From JARLFX01 sp036404255 (GTDB lineage Bacteria; Acidobacteriota; Terriglobia; Terriglobales; Acidobacteriaceae): a stretch of 12,751 bases of DNA. A program made the translations under genes and the position numbers. Location of the stretch: assembly GCA_036404255.1 (NCBI GenBank), contig DASWOP010000076.1, positions 1-12,751 of the forward strand, read 5' to 3'. Under the pieces are notes generated by a model that made no database searches, was not told where the DNA came from, and worked only from the letters and a program-made list of their open reading frames with translations. Below, piece by piece: positions 1-6,396 of this stretch (its first letter is position 1; each line of letters opens with the position of its first letter).

Positions 1-132
1 GGCAGTCACCGGGTCCATCGCAATACAGCAGCATGCGCTCAACGCACGCTGCAAAGGGAGCGAAGGCTCATCAGCGAAACCACCGCGCAAGCGTTGTAAA
101 GCTGAAGCTACGTGCCCGAAAGGAAGAACAAC
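1..132. other. Upstream region of the L25 gene, no gene recognised
   Basis: I can support no coding region, terminator or clear promoter here. The only functional element I see is the purine-rich AGGAAG at 121-126, placed 6 bases before the ATG at 133, which serves as the ribosome binding site of the L25 gene. The left part could be the tail of a preceding transcription unit that lies outside the window. Confidence 0.5.
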
Positions 133-816
133 ATGGCAGCACAGGAAGTAGCAACTATCGTCGCAACTCCGCGCGAGGGCCGGTTTAATAAGAATGCCGC
201 GCGCCGCGTTCGTGTCACGGGCAAGATTCCCGCCGTTGTTTACGGCGCGGGCAAAGATGCAATCGCCGTTACAGTGGACCCCAAGGCGATTATCAAGATT
301 CTGCACTCAGAGAGCGGTCACAACACCATCTTCGATCTTGATGTTACCGGCAGCGGTCTCAGCAAGGTGATGATCGTGGACTGGCAGTTTGAGCCGATCA
401 AGAGCTCTCTGCTGCACATCGACCTGAAGCGGATCGCAATGGACAAGGCAATGCGCGTCAGCGTGCCGATTCAGCTGGTGGGCAGCGCCGTTGGCGTTCG
501 CACCGGTGGCGGCGTTCTGGAGCATGTGTTGCGCGAGGTAGAGATCGAGTGCCTCCCCGGCGACATTCCGAGCCATCTTGATGTCGACGTTACCAACCTC
601 GAGCTGTACGGCTCCATCCATGTCTCGGATCTGCCGCACTCCGGCTCCATCAAGTACCTCGGCGACGAGGATGCGACGGTTGCGCACATTACCGCGGTCA
701 AGGAAGAGGTTGTTGAGACTCCCGATGCCGCTGCAGCAGCAACCCCGGCCGAGCCGGAAGTGGCGAAGAAGGGCAAGCAGGACGAAGAGCCTGCTGCTGA
801 TACGGCGAAGAAGTAA
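133..816 (+). CDS. rplY: 50S ribosomal protein L25, CTC/TL5 long form
   Basis: This is the L25 family protein that binds 5S rRNA in the central protuberance of the large subunit. The product is 227 residues, the long two-domain form. The 5S-binding domain covers about residues 5-95 (GRFNKNAARRVRVTGKIPAV, then the FEPIKSSLLHIDLKR segment at 86-100). The TL5/CTC beta domain covers about 100-190 (VPIQLVG, GGVLEHVLREVEIECLP, SDLPHSGSIKYLGDEDATVAHI). Residues 195-227 form a low-complexity Ala/Pro/Glu/Lys tail. I chose the ATG at 133 because AGGAAG at 121-126 is well spaced before it and family homology begins there; an in-frame GTG at 112 would add seven residues without a good ribosome binding site. 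The pth gene follows after 17 bases, so the two are probably co-transcribed. L25 next to Pth is a common bacterial arrangement. Confidence 0.95.
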   Translation: MAAQEVATIVATPREGRFNKNAARRVRVTGKIPAVVYGAGKDAIAVTVDPKAIIKILHSESGHNTIFDLDVTGSGLSKVMIVDWQFEPIKSSLLHIDLKRIAMDKAMRVSVPIQLVGSAVGVRTGGGVLEHVLREVEIECLPGDIPSHLDVDVTNLELYGSIHVSDLPHSGSIKYLGDEDATVAHITAVKEEVVETPDAAAAATPAEPEVAKKGKQDEEPAADTAKK

Positions 817-833
817 AGCGGAAGGACGAGCAC

Positions 834-1433
834 GTGAAACTGGTAGTCGGTCTTGGAAATCCCGGAATCGAATACCAGTTCACGCCGCACAATGCAGGTT
901 TTCTCGCGGTGGATCGCATCGCGGAACGCAGCGGAGTGCAGCTCGCCAACCGTAGGTGCAAGGCGCTGACCGCAACCGCGCGTATTGCAGGGGAAGAGGT
1001 TCTACTGGCTAAGCCGGAGACCTTCATGAACCTGAGCGGCAATTCGGTGGTAGCGCTGCTGAACGAGTTTGAACTGGACGCGTCAGGTGGCATGATCGTG
1101 ATCTACGACGATCTGGCGCTGCCGATGGGAGCCATTCGTATCCGCGAGCGCGGTAGTTCAGGCGGGCACAACGGAGTGAAATCCATCTCCGGCGTGCTGG
1201 GCACGGATGAGTGGATTCGCATCCGCATTGGCGTCGGCAAGCAGACGCCAACGGGTGAGCCGGTACGGGCCGGCGGCAAGGATTACCTGCTTTCTCCTAT
1301 GCGCAAGCAGGAGCTGGCAGTGCTGGATGAAGTGCTCGACCGTGCGGCGCTGGCGGTAGAGGCGGTGCTTGGCAAAGGCGTCAAGGCCGCGATGAACGAA
1401 TTCAATGGCGGGCCGAAAGACTCGCCGGAGTAG
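834..1433 (+). CDS. pth: Peptidyl-tRNA hydrolase
   Basis: Pth cleaves the ester bond of peptidyl-tRNAs that drop off the ribosome, which recycles tRNA in the cytoplasm. The 199-residue length matches the bacterial family. Visible motifs are GLGNPG (6-11), the catalytic His19 in PHNAGF, KPETFMNLSG (60-69, with Asn66), YDDLALPMG (91-99, with Asp93) and GGHNGVKSI (110-118, with His112 and Asn113). These correspond to the catalytic His, Asn and Asp residues known from the E. coli enzyme. The tail shows the family's AMNEFN signature. The start is GTG at 834, supported by GGAAGGA at 820-826 seven bases upstream. It sits 17 bases after the L25 stop codon, and both products serve translation. The next gene, rpsF, begins 88 bases downstream behind a structured leader. 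Confidence 0.96.
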   Translation: MKLVVGLGNPGIEYQFTPHNAGFLAVDRIAERSGVQLANRRCKALTATARIAGEEVLLAKPETFMNLSGNSVVALLNEFELDASGGMIVIYDDLALPMGAIRIRERGSSGGHNGVKSISGVLGTDEWIRIRIGVGKQTPTGEPVRAGGKDYLLSPMRKQELAVLDEVLDRAALAVEAVLGKGVKAAMNEFNGGPKDSPE

Positions 1434-1462
1434 CAAACGAAGGCTTTTTATCTTCCACGCTA

Positions 1463-1508
1463 TGTGCGCAGAATAAACGCACACATGGTGCGAACCGGAA
1501 AGTTCGCA
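1463..1508 (+). promoter_or_regulatory. Structured rpsF leader, candidate S6:S18 autoregulatory site
   Basis: The pth-rpsF gap holds several complementary short segments. TGCGAA (1489-1494) and TTCGCA (1503-1508) form a perfect 6-bp stem whose loop, CCGGAAAG, exposes CCG. An alternative fold pairs CGCAC (1478-1482) with GTGCG (1488-1492) and TGCG (1465-1468) with CGCA (1505-1508), again leaving CCG unpaired on the 3' side. TGTGCG (1463-1468) can also pair with CGCACA (1478-1483). The stem ends 13 bases before the rpsF ATG, close to its purine-rich ribosome binding region. Published work describes an S6:S18 complex-binding motif in rpsF leaders of many phyla, with CCG in a bulge flanked by a stem and a hairpin. 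Assigning this leader to that motif is inference. Confidence 0.5.
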
Positions 1509-1521
1509 GAAAGAGAAACAC

Positions 1522-2028
1522 ATGAATCGCGTTTACGAAGTTATGTTTATCGTCCGCCCGGACGCAACCGAAGAGGACCTGGATAAGCTGATCGAAGGCT
1601 TCTCCGCTAACGTGACGGCAGGTAATGGCGAAGTGCAGACGGTTGAGAAGCTCGGTCGCCGCCGCCTCGCTTACACGGTGCGCAAGTTCAACGACGGCAT
1701 CTACGTTCTGCTCACCATTGGCGCAGACGGCAAGCTGATCGCTGAGGTTGAGCGCCGCCTCCGCGTAACGGAGTCGGTCATCAAATTCATCACCGTCCGC
1801 ATGGACGAGGAGCAGAAGCGTCTGGCGAAGAAGAAGGCCCTGCGCGACTCCAAGGTGAAGCGCAGCGCGCAGCCGACGTTCTCGCCGGCGGCAGTACCGG
1901 CACCGGCAGCAACAGTGGAAACAGCGGCGCCCGCAGCAGTTGCGGAAGCCCCCGTGGAAGCAGCCCCAGCAGAAGCAGCACCGGCGGAAGCCGCGCCTGC
2001 TGAAGTTGCAGCACCGGCCGCCGTCTAA
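1522..2028 (+). CDS. rpsF: 30S ribosomal protein S6 with a long Ala/Pro-rich C-terminal tail
   Basis: S6 binds the central domain of 16S rRNA as a heterodimer with S18. The core fold covers about residues 1-100 and opens with the typical MNRVYEVMFIVRPD; it also shows GEVQTVEKLGRRRLAYTVRKFNDG in two adjoining stretches and ERRLRVTESVIKFITVR near 77-93. The product is 168 residues, whereas S6 is usually about 95-135. The excess is a tail from about residue 114 made of Ala, Pro, Glu and Val, with repeated PAEA units near 146-160. Such tails usually do not enter the folded core. The ATG at 1522 follows a weak AGAAAGAGA binding site and matches the family start. The gene lies behind a structured leader and is followed 154 bases later by rpsR. 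The usual single-stranded DNA-binding protein gene is not between them. Confidence 0.95.
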   Translation: MNRVYEVMFIVRPDATEEDLDKLIEGFSANVTAGNGEVQTVEKLGRRRLAYTVRKFNDGIYVLLTIGADGKLIAEVERRLRVTESVIKFITVRMDEEQKRLAKKKALRDSKVKRSAQPTFSPAAVPAPAATVETAAPAAVAEAPVEAAPAEAAPAEAAPAEVAAPAAV

Positions 2029-2182
2029 AGAAATTTGTGGCGAGCATTTCTGGCGCCGCATAGGGAACCACAACAGCAGCACACGCCTCTATTGCGCATC
2101 GCAAGCGATCGCACAGTATTCAGAGAACTCACCGCAGTTCTGGGGCGCGGGTTGCAGAGAGAAATAGAGAGAGGGAAACATC
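2029..2182 (+). other. rpsF-rpsR spacer with small inverted repeats
   Basis: No coding region is supported in these 154 bases. TTGCG (2092-2096) and CGCAA (2100-2104) form a tight 5-bp hairpin, followed directly by the palindrome GCGATCGC (2105-2112). No T-run follows, so this is not an intrinsic terminator. GAGGG at 2171-2175 is the ribosome binding site of rpsR. In many bacteria ssb occupies this position. I see no remnant of it. Confidence 0.45.
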
Positions 2183-2539
2183 ATGGCTGACGAAACAACA
2201 GCAACACCCGCAACTCCCGCAGCAGCGCCGCATAGCACTGGCGGCCCATCCTCCGGCGGTCCGTCTTCCGGTCCGCGCGGCCCGCGTCCTGGTGGTTCTG
2301 CAGGTGGTCCTGGCGGTCGTAAGTTCTTCCGCCGCAAGAAGGTCTGCAAGTTTTGCACGGAGAAGATTGACGCGATTCCGTATCGCGACGTTCGTCTGCT
2401 GCAGGGCTTTGTGGCCGAGCGTGGCAAGATTGTGCCGCGCCGTCTGACGGGCGTTTGCACCACGCACCAGCGCCAGTTGAGCGTTGCCATCAAGCAGGCT
2501 CGGAATATCGCGCTTCTGCCGTTCGCAGCACGCTTCTAG
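2183..2539 (+). CDS. rpsR: 30S ribosomal protein S18 with a Gly/Pro-rich N-terminal extension
   Basis: S18 joins S6 on the 30S platform. The product is 118 residues; typical S18 is about 75-90. Residues 1-46 are a low-complexity extension of Thr, Ala, Pro, Gly and Ser with GGPSSGGPSSG-type repeats. The conserved core runs from about 47 to 118: FFRRKKVCKFC, IDAIPYRDVRLLQGFV, ERGKIVPRRLTGVCTTHQRQL and the terminal AIKQARNIALLPF. Cys55, Cys58, Cys92 and His95 form a CxxC plus CxxH pattern consistent with a zinc-binding form of S18; that is inferred from spacing only. The ATG at 2183 has GAGGG at 2171-2175 upstream. rplI follows after 65 bases in the same direction, the classic rpsF-rpsR-rplI order. 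Confidence 0.95.
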   Translation: MADETTATPATPAAAPHSTGGPSSGGPSSGPRGPRPGGSAGGPGGRKFFRRKKVCKFCTEKIDAIPYRDVRLLQGFVAERGKIVPRRLTGVCTTHQRQLSVAIKQARNIALLPFAARF

Positions 2540-2604
2540 TCATCACACATTTATGACGCGTGAGTGGCCCAGGCCCAGCGCGCACACAGGATCGGAGAAA
2601 CGCA

Positions 2605-3129
2605 ATGGAAGTCATTCTGAAGGAAGACATAGAAAAGCTGGGAAATCGCGGCGACGTGGTGAAGGTGACAGACGGCTACGGCCGCAACTACCTGCTGCCG
2701 CAGCGGCTCGCGATGGAAGCGACCCTGGCAAACAAGGCCGTTATCGAGCAGATGAAGGCGTCTGCCGTGCGCAAGTCAGCCAAGGAGAAGGGCGAGGCCG
2801 AACTTCTGGTCGAGCAGATCCAGGCAGTCGAACTCGAGTTCGAGCGCAAGGTTGGCGAGAACGATCACATCTTCGGCTCGGTTACCTCCGCCGATGTGGC
2901 ACACGCGCTTGAGGCGAAGGGCTTCAAGATCGAGCGCCGTAAGATCTCTCTCTCAGAGCCGCTCAAGCAGCTCGGCGAGTTCGAGGTGCCGGTCAAGCTT
3001 CACCGCGAAGTCACTGCGCGCGTGAAGGTCATCGTGAAGAGCGATGGCTCGGAGCCAGAGATTCCGGTAGCGAGGGTGGAGGACGAAGAGGTCCGCGGCA
3101 CCTATGCCGGCAAGTTCGACGACGAATAA
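2605..3129 (+). CDS. rplI: 50S ribosomal protein L9
   Basis: L9 binds domain V of 23S rRNA near the L1 stalk and helps hold the reading frame. The product is 174 residues; E. coli L9 is 149. The N-terminal domain (1-50) has MEVILKEDIEKLGNRGDVV and the DGYGRNYLLPQRLA signature, followed by a long connecting helix (about 45-80) rich in Lys, Glu and Ala. The C-terminal domain covers about 85-150 (IFGSVTSADVAHAL, RRKISLSEPLKQLGEFEVPVKLH in two stretches). An acidic extension of about 25 residues ends in GKFDDE. I place the start at ATG 2605, where homology begins and where GGAG (2594-2597) is correctly spaced; an in-frame start at 2560 would add 15 unrelated residues. It is the last gene of the ribosomal cluster and a terminator lies 21 bases beyond its stop. 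Confidence 0.96.
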   Translation: MEVILKEDIEKLGNRGDVVKVTDGYGRNYLLPQRLAMEATLANKAVIEQMKASAVRKSAKEKGEAELLVEQIQAVELEFERKVGENDHIFGSVTSADVAHALEAKGFKIERRKISLSEPLKQLGEFEVPVKLHREVTARVKVIVKSDGSEPEIPVARVEDEEVRGTYAGKFDDE

Positions 3130-3150
3130 TCTTCGCCGGACACACATACG

Positions 3151-3196
3151 AGCGCTCAGAGATTCCACCCTGCGGTGGAACCCTGGGCGCTTTTTT
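3151..3196 (+). terminator. Two-part intrinsic terminator after rplI
   Basis: An outer stem pairs AGCGCTCAG (3151-3159) with CTGGGCGCT (3183-3191), 9 bp with one G-U pair. An asymmetric internal loop (AGA opposite CC) separates it from an inner stem of TTCCACC (3163-3169) with GGTGGAA (3174-3180), closed by the loop CTGC. A run of six T (3191-3196) follows at once. This is a strong Rho-independent terminator and marks the end of the ribosomal transcription unit. The downstream patatin gene therefore needs its own promoter. Confidence 0.9.
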
Positions 3197-3210
3197 GCTG
3201 CATCCGTTTG

Positions 3211-3230
3211 CGGCAGGCTTGCTCCTGCCG
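3211..3230. promoter_or_regulatory. Perfect 7-bp inverted repeat upstream of the patatin gene
   Basis: CGGCAGG (3211-3217) and CCTGCCG (3224-3230) are perfect inverted repeats around CTTGCT. The element lies between the preceding terminator and the patatin start and has no T-run, so it is not itself a terminator. It could be an operator or an RNA hairpin in the leader. A possible -10 element, TACGAT (3244-3249), lies 6 bases before the chosen GTG at 3256. The function is not known. Confidence 0.4.
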
Positions 3231-3255
3231 TGCCCTGTTGGACTACGATAAAGAC

Positions 3256-5547
3256 GTGCGCAACTCTGTACGATGGACCGCCCTCCCTCTTCTTCTATCA
3301 GCCCTCTGCCAGCCCTCGCCCGCGCAAATAACAACACCTCCCGGCACTGACGGCGTAATCGCCGGCTCTTCTAACGCGCGAACACCCGCGGAAGCGCCTG
3401 CTAATGCCGCGGGCGAACCCGCGCTGCGCCCCGCGCGAACCCGCCCCCAGATTGGGCTGGCCCTGGGCGGAGGTGGCGCGCCGGCCATGAGCGAGATCGG
3501 CGTACTGCAGTGGCTGGAAGAGCATCACGTCCCGGTGGACCGCATCGCCGGCACCAGCATGGGCTCCATGGTCGGCGGCTTCTACGCCACCGGACAAACG
3601 ATTCCCCAGCTCAAAGCCGTGATGACAGAGAAGGTCTTCGCCCAGGTCTTCAGCTTCAGTTCTTCCTATAAATCGCTCAACTACCGCCGTCGCGAGGACT
3701 CGCACGATCTGCCAAACGGCTTCACCATCGGCCTGAGACATGGCATCTCCCTGCGCGCCGGAGTCTTTTTAGACACAGGTGTCAACCAGTTCCTCGACCG
3801 AGAATTCATTGGCTACGGCGACCGTACCAGCTTCGATTCGTTGCCCATTCCCTTCCGCTGTCTCACTACGGATCTGGATGATGCGCGCACCGTAGTTCTC
3901 TCTCAGGGATCGTTGCCGGACGCAGTGCGTGCCTCCATATCCATCCCCGGAGCCTTTCCGCCCGTCGTGATCAATGGCCACAGCTACGTCGATGGCGCTG
4001 TGCTGCAAAATCTTCCCGTGCAGACCGTGCGCGACATGCAGGCCGACGTTGTGATCGCCGTCTCTCTGCCATTGGCTCCGGCAACAGCATCAGCGCTGGC
4101 GTCCCTGCCTGGCGTGCTGCAGCGCAGTATCTCCGTCGGATTTGAAGGCAACGAACGGGCCTCCCGCGGGTACGCGGATGTGCTCATCATGCCCGATGTC
4201 TCCGGATTCGGTGCCACGGATTATCTGAAGACGGACGAGTTGGCGAAGGTCGGCTATGCTGCAGCGGAGAAGCAAAAAACTGCTTTGCTGAAGTATGCAC
4301 TCAATGATGCGGATTGGCAGCAGTATCTCGCCGTGCGCCGCTCGCGGATGCGTCCCGTCCCCGGTCCGGTCGAGGCCGTCCTCGTCGAGGCTCCCAACGC
4401 CGCGGTCAGGCACGCGGTGGAGCAGAGATTTCGCGGCGTGGAGCACGCAAGGCTGGATCCCGCAAAGATCGAGTCGTTGCTCGACGATGTGCGCAGCGAC
4501 GGGCGCTACACGGCGGACTACAGCATCGCGTATGACGGCAGCGATTCCAGCCGCCCTACGGTACGGGTGACGGTGAAGGACAAGACCACCGGGCCGCCGT
4601 TTCTTCTGCTGGGATCCAGTTTCATTACGGAGACCGGATCTCTGACGCGCTTCACTATGCAGGGTCGGATATTGAACCAGGATTTTGGCGGCTACGGCTC
4701 GGAGTTGCGGACGATCCTGGCCGCCGGCGCCATGACCCAGTTCTCCACCGAGTACTACCGGAAGCTCACGAGCCGCGGCCTCTTTGTCGCACCCAAGATC
4801 GAGTTCACACGTCATTCATACAATCTCTACAGCGGCCAGACGCGCATCTCCGAGCGTATCAATCAGAACGCTGGCGGTGGCGTGGATGTTGGCTGGTCCA
4901 CTGGAAAGTTTCAGGAGTTGCGCGCTGGCTGGTCCAGCGGATATCGCTACTGGGAGAAGATCATCGGCACCGATGGCCAGCCGGAGTACAGTGGCGGCTG
5001 GCAGGCCGCGCGTGTGCGTTATGTGTTCGACAATCAGGATCGCGCGCTGGTGCCGCATTTTGGTGTGCGCAGTGTGACCCAGGCCGGATATCTGTATAGC
5101 GCCGTGGGTAGCCACAATACACCGCAGATCGCCACGAAGTTCACCTTTGCGATCCCACTCCATAAGAAGGATATCTTTGATTTCGATGTGGATGCGGGCA
5201 CGATGTTGCACCGCAATATCTCGCAGCCGTTTCTATATACGCTGGGCGGTCCGGCTCGGCTCGGCGCATCGGCGGTGGATGAGTATCGCGGTACGGACTA
5301 CTTCGTCATATCGCCCGGCTACCTGCGGCGATTGGCGCAGATGCCGAAGCCGCTGGGGCAGAGCATCTACCTGGCCGCAGCATTTGAGGCAGGGCAGATG
5401 CGTTCGCCCTTTGCGCCAACGGTCACGCGGCAGGATGTCTATCTGGGCGTGGTGGCTGAGACTCCGATCGGCGTCATCGCCTTTGGTACCGCGGTGGGCG
5501 ATGCCGGCCGCCGGAAACTCATCTTCACTCTGGGCAGAGCATTCTAG
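3256..5547 (+). CDS. Type Vd secretion (PlpD-like) patatin-POTRA-barrel protein
   Basis: A predicted outer-membrane lipase-type autotransporter of 763 residues (PlpD of Pseudomonas aeruginosa is similar in size). The order is signal peptide (about 1-23, hydrophobic core LPLLLSALC), a Pro/Ala-rich linker to about 64, a patatin domain (about 65-330), one POTRA domain (about 370-445), then a BamA-like 16-strand-type barrel (about 446-763) ending in the C-terminal Phe expected of a barrel signal. Patatin motifs are GGGG (71-74), the nucleophile Ser101 in GTSMG and the dyad Asp246 in DGA. The usual GGGxR/KG oxyanion motif reads GGGGAPAMSEIG, so the Arg/Lys and following Gly are missing. Start choice is uncertain: GTG 3256 gives the best signal peptide, TTG 3238 is possible, and the GTG at 3175 lies inside the terminator. 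The gene stands alone on this strand. Confidence 0.85.
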   Translation: MRNSVRWTALPLLLSALCQPSPAQITTPPGTDGVIAGSSNARTPAEAPANAAGEPALRPARTRPQIGLALGGGGAPAMSEIGVLQWLEEHHVPVDRIAGTSMGSMVGGFYATGQTIPQLKAVMTEKVFAQVFSFSSSYKSLNYRRREDSHDLPNGFTIGLRHGISLRAGVFLDTGVNQFLDREFIGYGDRTSFDSLPIPFRCLTTDLDDARTVVLSQGSLPDAVRASISIPGAFPPVVINGHSYVDGAVLQNLPVQTVRDMQADVVIAVSLPLAPATASALASLPGVLQRSISVGFEGNERASRGYADVLIMPDVSGFGATDYLKTDELAKVGYAAAEKQKTALLKYALNDADWQQYLAVRRSRMRPVPGPVEAVLVEAPNAAVRHAVEQRFRGVEHARLDPAKIESLLDDVRSDGRYTADYSIAYDGSDSSRPTVRVTVKDKTTGPPFLLLGSSFITETGSLTRFTMQGRILNQDFGGYGSELRTILAAGAMTQFSTEYYRKLTSRGLFVAPKIEFTRHSYNLYSGQTRISERINQNAGGGVDVGWSTGKFQELRAGWSSGYRYWEKIIGTDGQPEYSGGWQAARVRYVFDNQDRALVPHFGVRSVTQAGYLYSAVGSHNTPQIATKFTFAIPLHKKDIFDFDVDAGTMLHRNISQPFLYTLGGPARLGASAVDEYRGTDYFVISPGYLRRLAQMPKPLGQSIYLAAAFEAGQMRSPFAPTVTRQDVYLGVVAETPIGVIAFGTAVGDAGRRKLIFTLGRAF

Positions 5548-5557
5548 CGGAGTAGTG

Positions 5558-6328
5558 TTAACGGCCTTCTGACAGCCGCGTTGCCAGCCGCTCCGGCAGG
5601 CCAGCATCCAGAATGGCCTGCTGTGCTGCTGCTACATCATAGGGCACGCGATGGAAGATGACGTCGGCGGTGATGCCGCCAGGATCGTCATACACGGCAA
5701 AGGCAGCGCGCCAGTCATAATCACGCGGCTGCCCTACAGAGCCCGGATTGATCAGGTAACGCATGCTGCCATCCATGCGCAGCGGGCACTTCCATTGAAC
5801 GGCCTGGATATGGCTGTTGTAGTGTGGGGTGATCATCAGACCATTGCGGCCATTGCTGGAGAAACCGCCCTGTATGTGGGTGTGCCCAAAGAATGTGACC
5901 AGCGATTGTTGTGAGCGGAGTACATGGAAAGCCTCAGGGACTTCGGTGAGGTATTGATCTTCGTCCAGCGGCGAGCCGTGTACGCATTCTGCGGTGGTTT
6001 GCTCGGGAGCGATCGGGCCCTGCGGCAGATTGCACAGCCACGCTTTGTTCTCCGGCGTGAGTTGCGAGTTTGTCCAGCGCGCGGCGAAGGCGGCGAGTGG
6101 ATTGAAGTCCTCATCGGAGTGCAGGCCGCAGCTCACACGATCGTGATTGCCGCGCACATGCAGCGTTGCTATGGCACGTATGCGGTCGATAACCTGGTTG
6201 GGATACGCGCCATATCCCACCGCATCGCCCAGGTGCCAGATCTGGTCATAGCTACCGGAGGCCGCTGCCAACACAGACTCCAGTGCGTCCAGGTTACCGT
6301 GAATGTCAGAGAGAATCAGTGCACGCAT
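5558..6328 (-). CDS. Calcineurin-like metallophosphoesterase (YfcE/MJ0936-type)
   Basis: This is a cytoplasmic two-metal phosphoesterase of 256 residues. The metal ligands are in family order: Asp8 and His10 (SDIHGN), Asp35 (HLGDAVGYG), Asn61 and His62 (RGNHD), His117 (CVHGS), then His149 and His151 (FGHTH). INPGSVGQPRD near residue 195 is the typical closing segment of the Metallophos_2 group. The substrate cannot be read from sequence; relatives act on phosphodiesters, diadenosine polyphosphates or protein phosphates. It lies 68 bases downstream of the ABC ATPase gene on the same strand and may be co-transcribed with it. It converges with the patatin gene, with only 10 bases between the stops and no evident terminator. 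No clear ribosome binding site precedes the ATG at 6328, though the start MRALILSDIHGN matches the family well. Confidence 0.9.
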   Translation of the reverse strand: MRALILSDIHGNLDALESVLAAASGSYDQIWHLGDAVGYGAYPNQVIDRIRAIATLHVRGNHDRVSCGLHSDEDFNPLAAFAARWTNSQLTPENKAWLCNLPQGPIAPEQTTAECVHGSPLDEDQYLTEVPEAFHVLRSQQSLVTFFGHTHIQGGFSSNGRNGLMITPHYNSHIQAVQWKCPLRMDGSMRYLINPGSVGQPRDYDWRAAFAVYDDPGGITADVIFHRVPYDVAAAQQAILDAGLPERLATRLSEGR

Positions 6329-6341
6329 GGGTTAGGGTAGA

Positions 6342-6353
6342 GCGTCGCGACGC
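6342..6353. promoter_or_regulatory. Perfect 12-bp palindrome before the phosphoesterase gene
   Basis: GCGTCGCGACGC is a perfect palindrome centred about 19 bases upstream of the phosphoesterase ATG. A further half-like CGCGAC lies at 6361-6366. The position fits an operator or an RNA hairpin that covers the translation start region, which lacks a ribosome binding site. This is inferred from symmetry and position only. In GC-rich DNA short palindromes also occur by chance. Confidence 0.3.
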
Positions 6354-6396
6354 AGCAGCCGCGACGGGTCACACAATCTTAGTCCAAAATTCGAGG

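Noticed and set aside
112..132. Upstream start at GTG 112 for the L25 gene
   Set aside because: AGGAAG at 121-126 lies inside that extension and is spaced for ATG 133, where homology begins.
307..890. Minus-strand open frames of 126 and 139 residues inside the L25 gene
   Set aside because: They lie opposite a clear conserved gene, share no family motifs and have no start signals.
1402..2082. Minus-strand open frame of 226 residues rich in Cys and Arg
   Set aside because: It is the antisense shadow of the Ala/Pro-rich rpsF tail; its Cys-rich stretch is only the complement of GCA/GCC-rich codons and it crosses three gene features.
2105..2112. GCGATCGC as a HIP1-type element
   Set aside because: A single 8-bp palindrome is expected by chance in GC-rich DNA, and there is no other copy to support a dispersed family here.
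2560..2604. Upstream start for L9
   Set aside because: The 15 added residues do not match L9, and GGAG at 2594-2597 is placed for ATG 2605.
3175..3255. N-terminal extension of the patatin protein from GTG 3175
   Set aside because: That codon is inside the terminator stem, and the extension would bury the signal peptide.
4090..4815. Minus-strand open frame of 241 residues within the patatin gene
   Set aside because: Antisense to the conserved linker-POTRA region; the sequence is low complexity and Arg/His-rich, typical of a shadow in GC-rich DNA.
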